Assembly: GCF_963259705.1 (NCBI RefSeq)
Contig: NC_081844.1
Span: 13,997,715-14,061,714, forward strand
DNA from: Myotis daubentonii
Taxonomy: Eukaryota; Chordata; Mammalia; Chiroptera; Vespertilionidae
Direction: 5' to 3'
DNA length: 64,000 bases
Every line of letters starts with the position of its first letter. Positions within the stretch are counted from its first letter, which is position 1. Positions 20,992 through 31,869 of this stretch are shown piece by piece. Both the position numbers and the translations under genes were made by a program. Under the pieces are notes generated by a model. The model had not been told where the DNA came from. It worked only from the letters and a program-made list of their open reading frames with translations, and did no database searches.

Positions 20992-23370
20992 CTTCAGATG
21001 AACATTAATAAAAAGAAAAAAATATCGGGACTACAGTGACTCAAGGTTGTCTAATTTAGCATTAGTTACTCTCAATGGAACACAAATAATGTTAAAATCA
21101 TTTTAACTAAATAACTAATGCATTTGCTGATATAATGGAACAAAAGTAAATATGTCGTGATCTATGAAATATGCATGCCTTTATTCAATTACTCATTCAA
21201 CCAACCATTCTCTGGCCCTTAAACCAAATGCCCAACCATACAACAATAATTGAATTAGTCTTTGGTAATTGCTGACTTTTATTGATTAAAAACATGCTCC
21301 TGCATAGTTTTAAAGATAATGATATGGTCAAAGAGTCCGATACTGTAGATAAACATATCCACTGAATGTATCACTACTAGATTACTGGCACCCTGAGCAG
21401 TTTCCAGTGGATTGTGGCGGAAGAGGCCAGTTTACAATGAGTTGAGGAGTGAATGGAATCTGAGAACTTGGGTCTGAACCTTTTTTTTAAAAGTATGGCT
21501 GTGAAAGGAAGAAAGGAGATAACTAAACATTGATGGGAAAGAATCCCTAAAGAAATAAATATAGAGATGGACATGGTTTGTCCTCTTATTTTTGAGAGGT
21601 GAAGAGGATCCTGGGTAAAATCATTATAAAAATTAGAAATGCTCGCTGAAAATTTTAGGGTGGGAGACTAGTCCCCGAATTGAATGGCATCAAACTGCTC
21701 TTTACAAACTAGTTAGGATGCCTGTTTCTAAAAAGACTGATACATACAAACACATATGTGAATAAAACACAACTACACCAGCACTTTCTTATTTCCAATA
21801 TAGCTAATGCACGAGACAAGAAATGCTTTTTACTTTTCATTGATTTCTCTGAAGCCTGTCAAGGGTTGAATAAAAAATGGCCATATGGTCATTTTTCTTT
21901 CATGATTTGCTGCAAAATATTTGAAATGCTGAGGCAGGGATGATAAAGGGGATGGAGGGAGAGGGGATAATTGTCAGTCTATAATAATCTCACTTTCACA
22001 TGTGACGTGGCTTTCTACCAACAAAGGGATTAGACAAGTCGTCAGCTCAAACATGGATACATAAGTCCAATAGTATGAATGTAAGGAAAATCAGAGGGTG
22101 GAAGAAACATCCCAGCAATTTCTTATTGGAGTATTCAATAGTACCTGGCAGACTTGGTATAAGGTAGGTGTTGTAAATGTTAAAATATTTTTTGTTTCTT
22201 TATTCTTAGGAATGCTTTACTGGTCACTCTCTTGGGGTCTTGGGTATGCCAGTTATCGTTTTTCTGGGCTTTGATTTCTCAATCACTATCATAATACCTG
22301 AGTAAATAGTAGATGCCCCTTTTATGTTTCTTTATCCAACTTGAAGGCAGGGGTGATGCAATTTGCTTCTATGTATTCCTCATGCTGCATATAGGTGTGC
22401 ATAGGTTAGCAAAGCATGCAATACAGTATGTGTTTATTATCTATTCTCAAACACCCCTGTTTGAAAGAGAAGGGTTATTGTTAACTCACTCTTATAGATT
22501 TGTTAAAAACTGATTCACATTGTTATGGTAAGAATTTTTATTTTCTGAATTAAAAATCAGTCTGACATACAAGAAATGAAACCTATTTAATCCTACTTTA
22601 ATAATCCGTATTTAATATATGTGTATCCTTTTCTTAGAGGTTAAATGAGTTGTTCAAGAGTGAAAATGCAGCTCTGATAGGGCTGAAACTAGAGACCAGG
22701 CCTGGAATGCCTTAAGAAAAATATGCAAGGGAAGCCTTCGAGAATGATGTTGAAGACAAAATCCTGTGAGTGGCTTGGGGGATAACACAAGGATAGCAGC
22801 CTAGAATAAGTGGTATTCAGATGAAGGGCTCAAAATGCACAGCTTCTCATTTTCAACTCATCCCAGCATCCATAAATAAGTAGTCTGTAAGTGAGAATGG
22901 TACTGAATCTGTACTTTTCTTAAATCTGAAGGCTGTATTACCATTGTTCAATTGAAAAGAAAACTTTTTTGTGATTGATATATATCCATAAGAAATATCC
23001 CTTGAATCTCAATTGTATCTTTGGGGACTATGTTGGCATTTAGTTAATGCACTGAGGAATCATTCTGTAGAAGAGAGTAAGAGAAATTGCTGGTAGAAAG
23101 TAAAGATTCTCCAATAAGAATTTATCTTAACATATAGCCCTACCTTTTTTGATCAGGTTCTCCTTACTTTTATTCACACCCATTTGTAGAGGAAAAGTTT
23201 TAAATCAAAGTATTAATTCAATCAAAATAACTAGGCAAAACAATATTTATTAATTTAATTGTGGACTATATGATTTTGTTTAAAAATCTATGTAGTAAAT
23301 GATAATTTGACTTAATTCAACCATATAATTACTATTTTTTGTATCATTTAAAATAAATTCCTTTTTTTGT
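20992..23370. other. Unique sequence; no gene recognised
   Basis: Mostly AT-rich. No confident repeat family and no reading frame over about 66 codons. If the exon-like blocks are real, this would be intron or upstream exon territory on the minus strand. Confidence 0.4.
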
Positions 23371-23377
23371 TTTTGCC

Positions 23378-23587
23378 CCAGCCAATGAGACTGAGCTGGT
23401 TGGAGCATCCTCCTGTGCCTGGGAAGGTCAAGGTTCAATACCCAGTCAGGCACATACCTAGGTTTCAAGTTCGCTCCCTGGTCAGGGCTCATGAGGGAGG
23501 CAACCAATCAATGCATCTCTTTCACATGGGTATTTTTTTCTCTCTGTCTCTTCCTCCCTCTCTAAAAATCAATAAAAATTAAAATAA
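23378..23587 (+). mobile_element. Ves SINE
   Basis: Head 'gccccagccaatgagactga', B box 'aggttcaatacccag', 'ggaggcaaccaatcaatgca', TC-rich tail and 'aaaaatcaataaaaatt'. Left edge uncertain by a few bases. Confidence 0.88.
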
Positions 23588-24158
23588 CTTTATTTTTACA
23601 AATTTACTACAGAAAAATAAGAAAGATCTAGTCAGCTTGAGATAATCACTATTTTGACCTTTAGCTCTGTAATCATGTCATTAGATACATAGACTTCCAC
23701 TAGACTGCAAATTCTGTAAGGCCATAAATAAATGACTGAATGAATAAATGCATAGTAATGGAATTGAATCACAATGTATATACACTTTTTAAATATGCAG
23801 TTTTCTCATAAACTGTATTTAGTGTATCTTTTTGATAACCACATATAACTATATGACTTTTATCAGTCTCTAATAAAAGATGTGTGTATGGTCTTTTGGC
23901 ACATCTGTGGATATATTTGTACTTATTTTATTAGAATCATTCCCTAGTTATGGCACTATAAAGTAGGTCTGTCTGTTTAAAAATATTATTTATATATGTA
24001 CTAGTATATGCATGTACATATATGTATATATTCAAATTGTGCTAAAAACACTGTGTCAACTTACATTCTCAAAGGTATAATAGTGCCCAATTTCTCTGAC
24101 TCTTATCACTCATGAATTTTTTATGTGGTTTGTTTTGTTTTTAAAAAATTATACTTTA
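23588..24158. other. No gene; possible L2 remnant
   Basis: A short plus-strand L2-like block ('ccactagactgcaaattctg', 'gaatgaataaatgcat') at about 23695-23750. The rest is AT-rich unique DNA. Confidence 0.35.
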
Positions 24159-24624
24159 CTAGAGGCCAGGTGCACAAATATTTGTGCAATCAGGGGGGTC
24201 CTTCAGCCCGGTCTGTGCCCTTTTGCAGTCTGGGACCCCTCAGGGGATGTCCACCTGCTGACTTAGGCCCACTCCCTGGGGGATTGGGCTTAACTGGCAG
24301 TCAGACATCCCTCTGGCAGCCTGGGAGCCCTCAGGGGATGTCCACTTGCCAGCAGGGAGCAGACCTAAGCTGCAGTCGTACATCCTTAGTGCTGCTGAGG
24401 AGGTGGGAGAGTCTCCCGCCACCACCACTGTGTTGGCAGCCATCAGTCTTCCTTGTGGCTGAGCAGAGCTCCCCCTGTGGGAGCACACTGACACTGACGA
24501 CAAGGGGGTATCTCCTGCATTGAGCATCTGCCCTCTGGTGGTCAGTGTGTGTCATAGTGACCATTCATTCCCAGTCATTCTGCTGTTAGGGTCAATTTGC
24601 ATATTACTGTTTTATTATATAGGA
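24159..24624 (-). mobile_element. Helitron array (minus), 3'-most unit
   Basis: CTAG terminus at 24159-24162 next to a24158, hairpin 'gtgcacaaatatttgtgcaa', and the 'gaatgactggtcactatgac' family spacer (complement). Its 5' end is TCCTATATAATAAAACAG at 24624. There the previous unit ends ...GGCCTCTC, a one-base variant of the recurrent join. Confidence 0.9.
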
Positions 24625-25490
24625 GAGAGGCCTAGTGCATGGGTGGGGGCTGGCTGGTTTGCCCTGAAGGGTGTCCCGGATCAGGGTGGGGGTCCCACTG
24701 GTGTGCCTAGCCAGCCTGGGTGAGGGGCTGATGGCTGTTTGCAGGCTGGTCAAGCCCCCCAGTGGGGATTCTCACCCCATGGAGGTGTGGCCAGCCTGGG
24801 TGAGGGGCTGAGGGCTGATTTTAGGCTCTCCACAGCCCCTTCAGGGTAGGGAGGGTCCCACTGGGGTGCCTGGCCAGCCTGGGGGAATGGCTGCTGGCTA
24901 TTTGCAGGCTGGTCACAGCCCCTTCAAGGTTGGGGGGGTCCCACTGGGTTGCCTGGCCAGCCTGGGTGAGGGGCTGATGGCTGTTTGTAGGCTTGCCACA
25001 GTCCCTTCAAGGTAGTGGGGGGTCCCACTGGGGTGCCTTTCCAGCCTGGATGAGCAGCTAATGGCTGTTTGCAGGCTGGTCACAGCCCCTTCAGGGTTGG
25101 GGGGGGTCCCACTGGGGTGCCTGGATAGCCTGGGTGAGGGGCTTATGGCTGTTTGTAGGCTGGCCATAGTCCCTTCAGGGTGGGGAGGGGGGTCCTGCTG
25201 GGGTGCCTGGCCAGCCTGGGTGAGGGGCTGATGGTCATTTTTAGGCTGGCCATGCCCGCGGGTTGGAAGCAGGTATCTGGGATTTATTTATCTTCTATAA
25301 TTGAAACTTTGTAACCTTGAGCAGAGCTCAGGGCCAGCCAGGGCAGGCAGGAAGCTTGGCTTCCTCCAACGCCGGGGGCAATACAAGCCTCCTGCTCGCT
25401 TCAGTTCCATGGCCGCAGCCATCTTTCTGATGGAGTGACAGAGTGAGTGGGTGGTGGTTAATTTGCATATTACTCTTTTATTAGATAGGA
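24625..25490 (-). mobile_element. Helitron array (minus), middle unit
   Basis: Bounded by the joins at 24624/24625 and 25490/25491. Internally it is mostly a seven-copy ~84-bp minisatellite, then the 'cttctataattgaaactttg' block and the 5' end TCCTATCTAATAAAAGAG. Confidence 0.9.
24700..25255. repeat. ~84-bp minisatellite inside Helitron
   Basis: Six to seven tandem units with 'ctgatggctgtttgcaggct', 'ggtcacagccccttcagggt' and 'gtcccactggggtgcctggc'. The same unit, in the other orientation and with fewer copies, is present at 2160-2450, 14760-14960 and 38200-38460, so copy number differs between insertions. Confidence 0.88.
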
Positions 25491-25593
25491 TAGAGGCCTG
25501 GTGCCTGGGTGGGCGCTGGCTGGTTTGCCCTGAAGGATGTCCCGGATCAGGGTGGGGTGCCTGGCCAGCCTGGGTGAGGGGCTAATGGCCATC

Positions 25594-25643
<50 letters not shown>

Positions 25644-25979
25644 GGGACTTATTTTTCTTCTATAATTGAAACTTTGTAGCCTTGAGCGGAGCCCAGTTCG
25701 ACTGGAAGCCTGGGGCAACCCAGGCTCCCAGCCCTTCATTGAGTGGAGGCCACTGCTGGCTGGAAGCAGGTATCTGGGATTTATTTATCTTCTATAATTG
25801 AAACTTTGTAGCCTTGAGTGGATCCAAGTGCCAGCCAGGGCAGGCAGGAAGCTTGGCTTCCTCCATTGCTGGGGACAACTGAAGCCTCCTGCTCACTCCA
25901 GCTCCGTGGCTGTCACCATCTTTGTGACAGAGTGACAGAGTGATGATTAATTTGCATATTACTCTTTTATTAGATAGGA
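25491..25979 (-). mobile_element. Helitron array (minus), 5'-most unit
   Basis: 5' end TCCTATCTAATAAAAGAG at 25979 with flank A (t25980); 3' end at the 25490/25491 join (GGCCTCTA|TCC on the minus strand). It contains one or two minisatellite units and a (TTTC)n array. The three units together (24159-25979) share one outer A/T pair. Confidence 0.9.
25594..25643. repeat. (TTTC)n microsatellite
   Basis: About 12 tetranucleotide units, inside a Helitron at the place where related units have an A-rich or T-rich tract (compare 2125 and 38160). Confidence 0.95.
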
Positions 25980-25995
25980 TGGTTTTATTATTATA

Positions 25996-26148
25996 CCAGA
26001 GGTCAAGTGCATGAAATTTCCTAGTGGCTGCTGGCTGCCGACCAGGGCCTCCCTCCCTTGCCCTGGCCAGTCCCACCCCCTGGTCAAACTCCTGGACTAA
26101 CTCCCGGTCAAGGGGACAATTTGCATACTATGCTTTTATTATATAGGA
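25996..26148 (-). mobile_element. Short Helitron copy
   Basis: 153 bp. 5' TCCTATATAATAAAAGCA at 26148 with flank A. The 3' end CCAG at 25996-25999 is a mutated CTAG, after a degraded hairpin 'agtgcatgaaattt'. It lies only 16 bp from the array to its left. Confidence 0.75.
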
Positions 26149-26313
26149 TGCTTATGGTACATTTAAACATTTTGTTCATATATTTAAGGTTCATAAATGT
26201 TTTGTTGAAGGTTACAAATACTTTGTGCTAGCATATAGGAGGGATTTGTCATATAGATTTCAGGATATACACTGCTATTTTACTATTTTAATTGTTTAAA
26301 TTTTATTATAAAA

Positions 26314-26679
26314 CTAGAGGCCGGTTGCATGAAGAGATTCATGCAGTAGGCCTTCCCTTCTCCTGGCTGCCAGCACCGGTCTTCCTCCAGCACCCAGGAC
26401 CCAGGCCTTCACTCCGGCAGGAGCTGCCTTCAGTCTTCCATCTTCACTGCTCTGTTTGGAGCCGCCTTCAGTCTTCCATCTTCTCTGCTCCAGCCAGAGC
26501 CACCTTCAGTATTCCGTCTTCGCTGCTCTGGCTCACCTTCAGTCTTTGCTCCACCGCTTGGAACCTATGTATGCAAATTAACCGCCATCTTTTTGCGTTA
26601 ATTTGCATGCTCTCCTGATTGGCTGGTTAGCATAGTGAAGGTATGGTCAATTTACATATTTGTCTATTATTATGTAAGA
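26314..26679 (-). mobile_element. Helitron copy
   Basis: CTAG at 26314-26317 after the hairpin 'ttgcatgaagagattcatgc'. Body with about four tandem ~43-bp units around 'gccttcagtcttccatcttc'. 5' region 'gcaaattaaccgccatcttt' and a mutated terminus TCTTACATAATAATAGAC at 26679. Confidence 0.85.
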
Positions 26680-26796
26680 TTTTTATTTATTTAATATTTT
26701 AATATGTAATATTTTTATGCTTTTCAAATAGATTGCTCTTTTCCTTTAATATACTGACTTTGGGGTCATCTTTTGGAAGAACTATTATAAATGATA

Positions 26797-26960
26797 CTAG
26801 AAGTCTGGTGCATGAAATTTGTGCACTGGAGGGAGGAGTCTCTCAGCTTGGCCTGTGCCCTTGGGGGATGTCCAACTGCCAGTTTAGACCCGTCCCCCAG
26901 GCCTAAACCGGCAGTCGGACATCCCTCTTGCATTCTGGGACACTGCATGCACCAGTGACC
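26797..26960 (-). mobile_element. 5'-truncated Helitron 3' end
   Basis: CTAG at 26797-26800, hairpin 'tgcatgaaatttgtgca', then an inverted pair 'gatgtccaactgccagttta' / 'taaaccggcagtcggacatc'. No 5' end is found. Confidence 0.7.
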
Positions 26961-27044
26961 ATACTTTTCATACAGGTGAAAGGCATCTTGTTGTTGTATG
27001 GGCAGCTACATGTTTTTCCCCTGATTATAAAAAGTAGTATATAA

Positions 27045-27205
27045 CATGATCCTTCTGAGGCAGTAGTACCATTTTCCCCATCTTATGGGTGGAAAAACTG
27101 AAGCAAAGAGAAGTTAAGTAATTGGCTTTGTCACACAGTTATAAGTGTCAGAATCAGGGCTGATCACAAAAGGTGCAAGCCAGAGTCCATGCATATCATC
27201 GCTGC
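27045..27205 (-). repeat. MIR SINE (antisense)
   Basis: Antisense MIR core: 'accattttccccatcttatg', 'aaactgaagcaaagagaagt', 'taagtaattggctttgtcac', 'acagttataagtgtcagaat'. Ancient and non-functional. Confidence 0.8.
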
Positions 27206-27285
27206 ATCATCCTGTTTTTTCAGTGTTAGAGTAGCCTTGCCAGGTTTTAATCTTTAAATCTAAAAGACTGTTCCCAATATATAGG

Positions 27286-27575
27286 GTAGGGTCCCTAGGC
27301 CTGGCCAGTTATCAGGGCCCACCTGTGGGGTGACTGGAGGGCGGGGCAATTGGGGGACCCCCTGCTGGCACCCATCTTGGCTGGCAGCCTGGTGCTGTGC
27401 ACTGTCTGGCCCCACCCCCTGCCACTGCCACTGGTCGCCTCCCTCTTGGGGGGGCAGATGCTCAATGCAGGAGCTGCCCCCAACCTGGTGGTCAGTACAT
27501 GTCATAGTGACCAGTTGTTCAGTGGGTTGTTCCACTGTTTGGTCGATTTGCATATTAGGGTTTTATTATATACGA
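27286..27575 (-). mobile_element. Helitron lacking its 3' terminus
   Basis: 5' end at 27575 ('tttgcatattagggttttat' plus 'tatatacgat', a mutated TCCTATATAATAAAACC on the minus strand). The body has 'gggtccctaggcctggccag' and 'agatgctcaatgcaggagct'. The CTAG-hairpin end is absent; the sequence begins at 'gtagggtccctag'. Confidence 0.75.
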
Positions 27576-28615
27576 TTATATAGACAAATATTTCTATTGC
27601 CTTCTAAAAGATATTTTATAATAAGACTATTAACAGTTTTCTACTTTTAAATCTTGAATTTACTGGAATTTACATTGTTATTGTAAATGAGGTCTTTTTT
27701 CCTTTTTGTGTATTTTCTAAGTGGTTATTGTTAGAACCTATTTTATCTTTATTGTTGACCTACAATTTAGTTGAATTTTCTAAATTTGGTTCACTCTCCC
27801 TGCCTCCCAGACCCATATTTATCCAAAGGCTGTGCCAGGTGAAAGCTGAGAGGGGGCAGTGCAGCCCATTGTTCTTCCTGGGTGTCAGGACTGACATGTG
27901 TTTCCAGAGACAGAGGTTGGATTATGGTTTAATCTGCACTGATTGACCTCTGGTCCATCTTAACTGGCTAGTGGAGTCTGCTGTGGCTCCCTGCCTGCCA
28001 CACTCAGGATTTTCCTTTATGCCCTGAACGTGGTCCTGGGGCTAGACAGGTGGCTCCTCACCTTAGTCTTGCCAGCACTGTTTCTTGCAGAAATCCCTTC
28101 ACATTTGGGGATTTCCTACATATCATTTATAATATTAATGGAATTTGAGAGGCAGAGAGAGTTCAATATGGGAGCTCCATTTTACCTTAAACTAGAATCA
28201 TTGTAGTTAGTCTGTTTGTTGGTTCTCCTATGCATCTTATGTTTTAAAGAGTCAACAGAATGAAAATTATAACACTTAAATAGAAATGGCTGTTTCTAGA
28301 ATCTGCACTTGCCCTTGTCTTGGCCCATTTTCTATTGCAGTTCTACGCTATGCTTTGCTATGAGTGATGCATGGTCTGAGCAGGAGATGAGGAATCGGTA
28401 CATGCATCTGCCGGTGTGGCTTCTTGGTTGCATGAAGAGACTCACAATCTGCAGAGAGAGGGCAGATAATGATTTTTTTTCTGGTGCAAATGCAAGTCAT
28501 TGGATTACCTATCCCAGGTGCGTCTGCAAAAATGATTCTTATTTCTAATTAAAGGGTAAAACTCAGTTGTTCACTTTCAGGAGTTTCAGGCTGGAAGGGA
28601 TTATATTGTTAAAGG
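27576..28615. other. Unique sequence; no gene recognised
   Basis: No confident repeat. Frames up to 79 codons (28309-28548 plus) have no family signature. Confidence 0.4.
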
Positions 28616-29705
28616 TGTTAACGTAAAAAACCATTGAAACCTGTAAAGAATTTTTGTGAGTTTATTTGAGCCAAACTGTCGACATATGCAGGGAAGCAGA
28701 ACCTCAATGAATTGAGATAATGCTCAGAGAATGGGGAGTTCATATCTTGTTTTTATAAATTACCATCAAAAGGAAAATACGTAAGTGGGTTACATGAAAT
28801 CCATTGGTGATAGATAAAGGAGGTGGGATAAAGCAAAGCAGGGAAACCGCTGGGATAGGATAAAAAGTGAAATGATGGACATGTGCTGCTTTTACACAGA
28901 TGGGTACAGGATAGATTAACATAGTTAACAGTTGACTATTAACTTGATAACAATAACAATGAGGGAACGTTCTGGTGCCATTGGTTGTGCCCTGATGGGT
29001 GGGGAGGGAGGTAAGTTACAAGTTACCCAGACATTTCACAGATATGTGATCTTAGATGCAAAAAGAGAAATGGGCTCAGTAAAGATCTAAATTTATCTTT
29101 GTCAGGGAAAATACTGGCCTCGGACATGACTACCCACTATAACCTGCTTGTAGTTAAAGTTTAATTTTAGACCATCCTTTGTGGTTACTCTAGGTCTCTG
29201 ATTTTGCAAGACCGCCATGCAGGCCTCCCCTGAGCTTGTCAGGTTAGCATGTGGCCCCTTTTGTCCACAGAGGAAAGAAGGCTTCCCAGAACTACAGAAA
29301 TCACAGCTCATAGGGGCTTTTACTGTGTTTGCTTCTATGTGGTGAGATTGCTGACACTGCCACCACTCACTTATTGGTGACCTCAGGAATAGCTCCATTG
29401 TTGCATTTCCAGAGAGAATGGCCACAAGGCACAAGGACATAGAGGGGGAGGGAGCTCCCTAGCTGAATATTCTATTGTGTAAAGCTTGTGATCTAAATGG
29501 CCTGGCCCCAGGATGCATAGACCCTTAAAATGGCTGGATGTTGTGAGGGGCTGAGAACAGGGTTGGAATAGGGTAACTGAGTTCCCTTTCTCTGAGAATA
29601 GAGTTGCCAAGACTGCGGGACTCAGGGATGGCAGGGTGGTTGTTACGCTCTTGTTTCATTAGAGGGCAAGAGAGTTGCACCCACTCACCCAGTTTCTCAC
29701 AGTAC
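28616..29705 (-). mobile_element. Probable class I endogenous retrovirus LTR
   Basis: On the minus strand the block ends ...GCTCAAATAAACTCAC, then 'ttctttacaggtttcaatgg' and ...GTTAACA at 28616. This is the usual poly(A)-signal, R-U5 and CA end of class I mammalian LTRs. The 5' part runs back to a TG-starting edge near 29700. At about 1.09 kb it would be long for a single LTR, so the left part may include other repeat or internal sequence. A 112-codon frame at 29102-29440 lies in the U3-like part and matches no viral gene I recognise. No target duplication was found. Confidence 0.5.
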
Positions 29706-30445
29706 ATACCTAGGATTCAGATTATGCTTTAAGTCCAGCCAAGACTTTCTTCTCCTTTACCATAAATAGAAATACCAGGCTTACACGATAGAGTTTTCTG
29801 GGCTTAAGCCTTCTCTGCTGTTCGGTGCTGAGCTGCAGATCTGCTGGGATATTTTCTGCTATGTGAGCAGCTTGGCTTCCACTCTGAATATTTTATGCAT
29901 TCTGTGCATGCTTCGCAGAATAAGGGCTTGTATAGAGATGGATTCATAGCATACACATTGGCAGTGTTCCTGGACTGTTTACTTTAATGGCATCATTAGC
30001 AATTAGCCCTTAAAGTCAAAATTTAAATAAAATCCACAAACAAGCCTTTGAATCAGCTAATAACTGGAGATGGGCCTAAAGAGGAACTATATAATTAAGC
30101 AGGATAGTCATTGAGAGGAAATTAAGTGAGGGGAGGAGCACAAAGACCTCTATGTTCTGTCACTGTAGCTTTGAAAAATTCTGTAATGCCAAAGGGAATA
30201 TAAAAGACCAGCATATGAAATGGGTAGAATTAATCACTATTTCTTCATCCTATTTACTGACGTACTTACTATTTACCCAAGAACTGTGCTGGCCAAACAA
30301 AAGAGAGGGAAGGAAGAAAAGTTATTTACTTAATATCTTCTTTGTGGCAAATGGGATAGTTACCTTACAAACACTTAATTATCATTAATTTTGATAGTAT
30401 TCTGTGAAGTAGAGATTTTATGGTGAATAATTTACAGATAAAGAA
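29706..30445. other. No gene recognised
   Basis: Unique AT-rich DNA. It contains 'gagcacaaagacctct' at 30136-30151, a 16-mer repeated exactly at 31868-31883 beside the inverted duplication. Confidence 0.45.
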
Positions 30446-30752
30446 TCACTCAATAGATGAAATAACAGTGTCCAAAAGAATGAACGTGGATATCAGTGTT
30501 ATTGAGAATATATGTATATAATGTATTTTACCCTGTTTTTCATATGGTGGAATCAAGACTCCGAAGCACTATTTAATCTGGCTGAGGGCACATATTTACA
30601 TATCCTTTTGTGTTCAAAATGAATATCAATGTTTCAGTAAAGATTTTTATGACATTCTAGCCAGGCAGCGTTTATGGCTCTCTTCTCTGTTATCATAGCA
30701 TCCTAAGTAAATATTTTAATAGCATTTATCATATACTAGGGGCCCGGTGCAC
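30446..30752 (+). repeat. Inverted duplication, left arm (307 bp)
   Basis: Base-for-base the reverse complement of 31563-31869 by eye, over all 307 positions. It consists of 290 bp of host flank (30446-30735) plus the last 17 bp of the adjoining Helitron (CTAG and half of its hairpin). I take this arm as the original, because it is continuous with both host DNA and an intact Helitron terminus. Confidence 0.93.
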
Positions 30753-30763
30753 GAAATTCGTGC

Positions 30764-30765
<2 letters not shown>

Positions 30766-30801
<36 letters not shown>
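30766..30801. repeat. (GT)n microsatellite
   Basis: About 18 GT units next to the Helitron hairpin, followed by a G-rich run. The sibling at 39206 has only a short version at the same place. Confidence 0.95.
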
Positions 30802-30802
<1 letters not shown>

Positions 30803-30900
30803 TGGGGGGGGGGGAGTGTCCCTCAGCCCAGCCTGCCCCTTCTCACATACTGGGAGCCCTCAGGCGTTGACCCCCATCACCCTCCAATCGCAGGATCGGC

Positions 30901-30951
30901 CCCTTGCCCAGGCCTGACGCCTCTGTCAGAGGCGTCAGGCCTGGGCAAGGG
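30901..30951. repeat. Perfect 25-bp-stem palindrome
   Basis: 30901-30925 and 30927-30951 are exact inverted complements around a single T. The half-site is 'cccttgcccaggcctgacgc' followed by 'ctctg'. Related weaker palindromic units continue to about 31335. Confidence 0.93.
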
Positions 30952-31562
30952 ACCCTCATTTCCCCCCATCACTGGTTCTGCCCCCAGCTCAGGCCTGATG
31001 CCTCTGGCCCAGGCATCAGGCCTAGGCAGGGGACCCCCAGACCCCTCCGATTGCTGGCTCTGCCCCTTGCCCAGGCCTGATGCCTCGGCCAGAGGCGTAG
31101 ACCCCCATCACCCTCCGATCGCCTGATCGGCCCCTTGCCTGATGCCTGGCCAGAGGAGTTGACCCTCATCACCCTCCGATCACCAATCACCGGATCGGCC
31201 CCTTGACCAGGCCTGAGGCCTCCGGCAGAGGTGTCAGGCCTGGGCAGGGGACCCCCAGATCCCCGCGGTTGCAGGCTCCGCCGCTGCCCGGGCCTAACGC
31301 CTCTGGCCTAGGCGTCCGGCCCGGGCAGCGGAGACCCGCAGCTGCAGTGGCCCCGCGATCGTGGGCTCCGCTTTAGGCCCAGGCAAGGGACCCCTAGCTC
31401 CTGGGACTGCCAGCTTCGACCGTGCCCAGCTCCCATCGCTGGCTCCACCCCTACTTCCTGCTATCACTGGCCGGGGCGGATAAGGCACCTGATTCTCCGA
31501 TCATGGCTGGGGGGCAGGGCAAAGGCGGGTCTTTGTGTGTGGCAGGGCAAAGGCGGGTCTTT

Positions 31563-31869
31563 GTGCACCGGGCCCCTAGTATATGATAAATGCTATTAAA
31601 ATATTTACTTAGGATGCTATGATAACAGAGAAGAGAGCCATAAACGCTGCCTGGCTAGAATGTCATAAAAATCTTTACTGAAACATTGATATTCATTTTG
31701 AACACAAAAGGATATGTAAATATGTGCCCTCAGCCAGATTAAATAGTGCTTCGGAGTCTTGATTCCACCATATGAAAAACAGGGTAAAATACATTATATA
31801 CATATATTCTCAATAACACTGATATCCACGTTCATTCTTTTGGACACTGTTATTTCATCTATTGAGTGA
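31563..31869 (-). repeat. Inverted duplication, right arm (307 bp)
   Basis: The exact inverted copy of 30446-30752, embedded inside the Helitron. It has been placed where the sibling element carries a hairpin ('ggcaaaggcggccccagggc' and its complement). It is bordered on the inner side by tandem 'ggcagggcaaaggcgggtct' and on the outer side by the hairpin 'agcacaaagacctctttgtg'. Confidence 0.93.

Noticed and set aside
29102..29440. 112-codon minus frame as a viral gene remnant
   Set aside because: It lies in LTR-like sequence and shows no recognisable retroviral motif.
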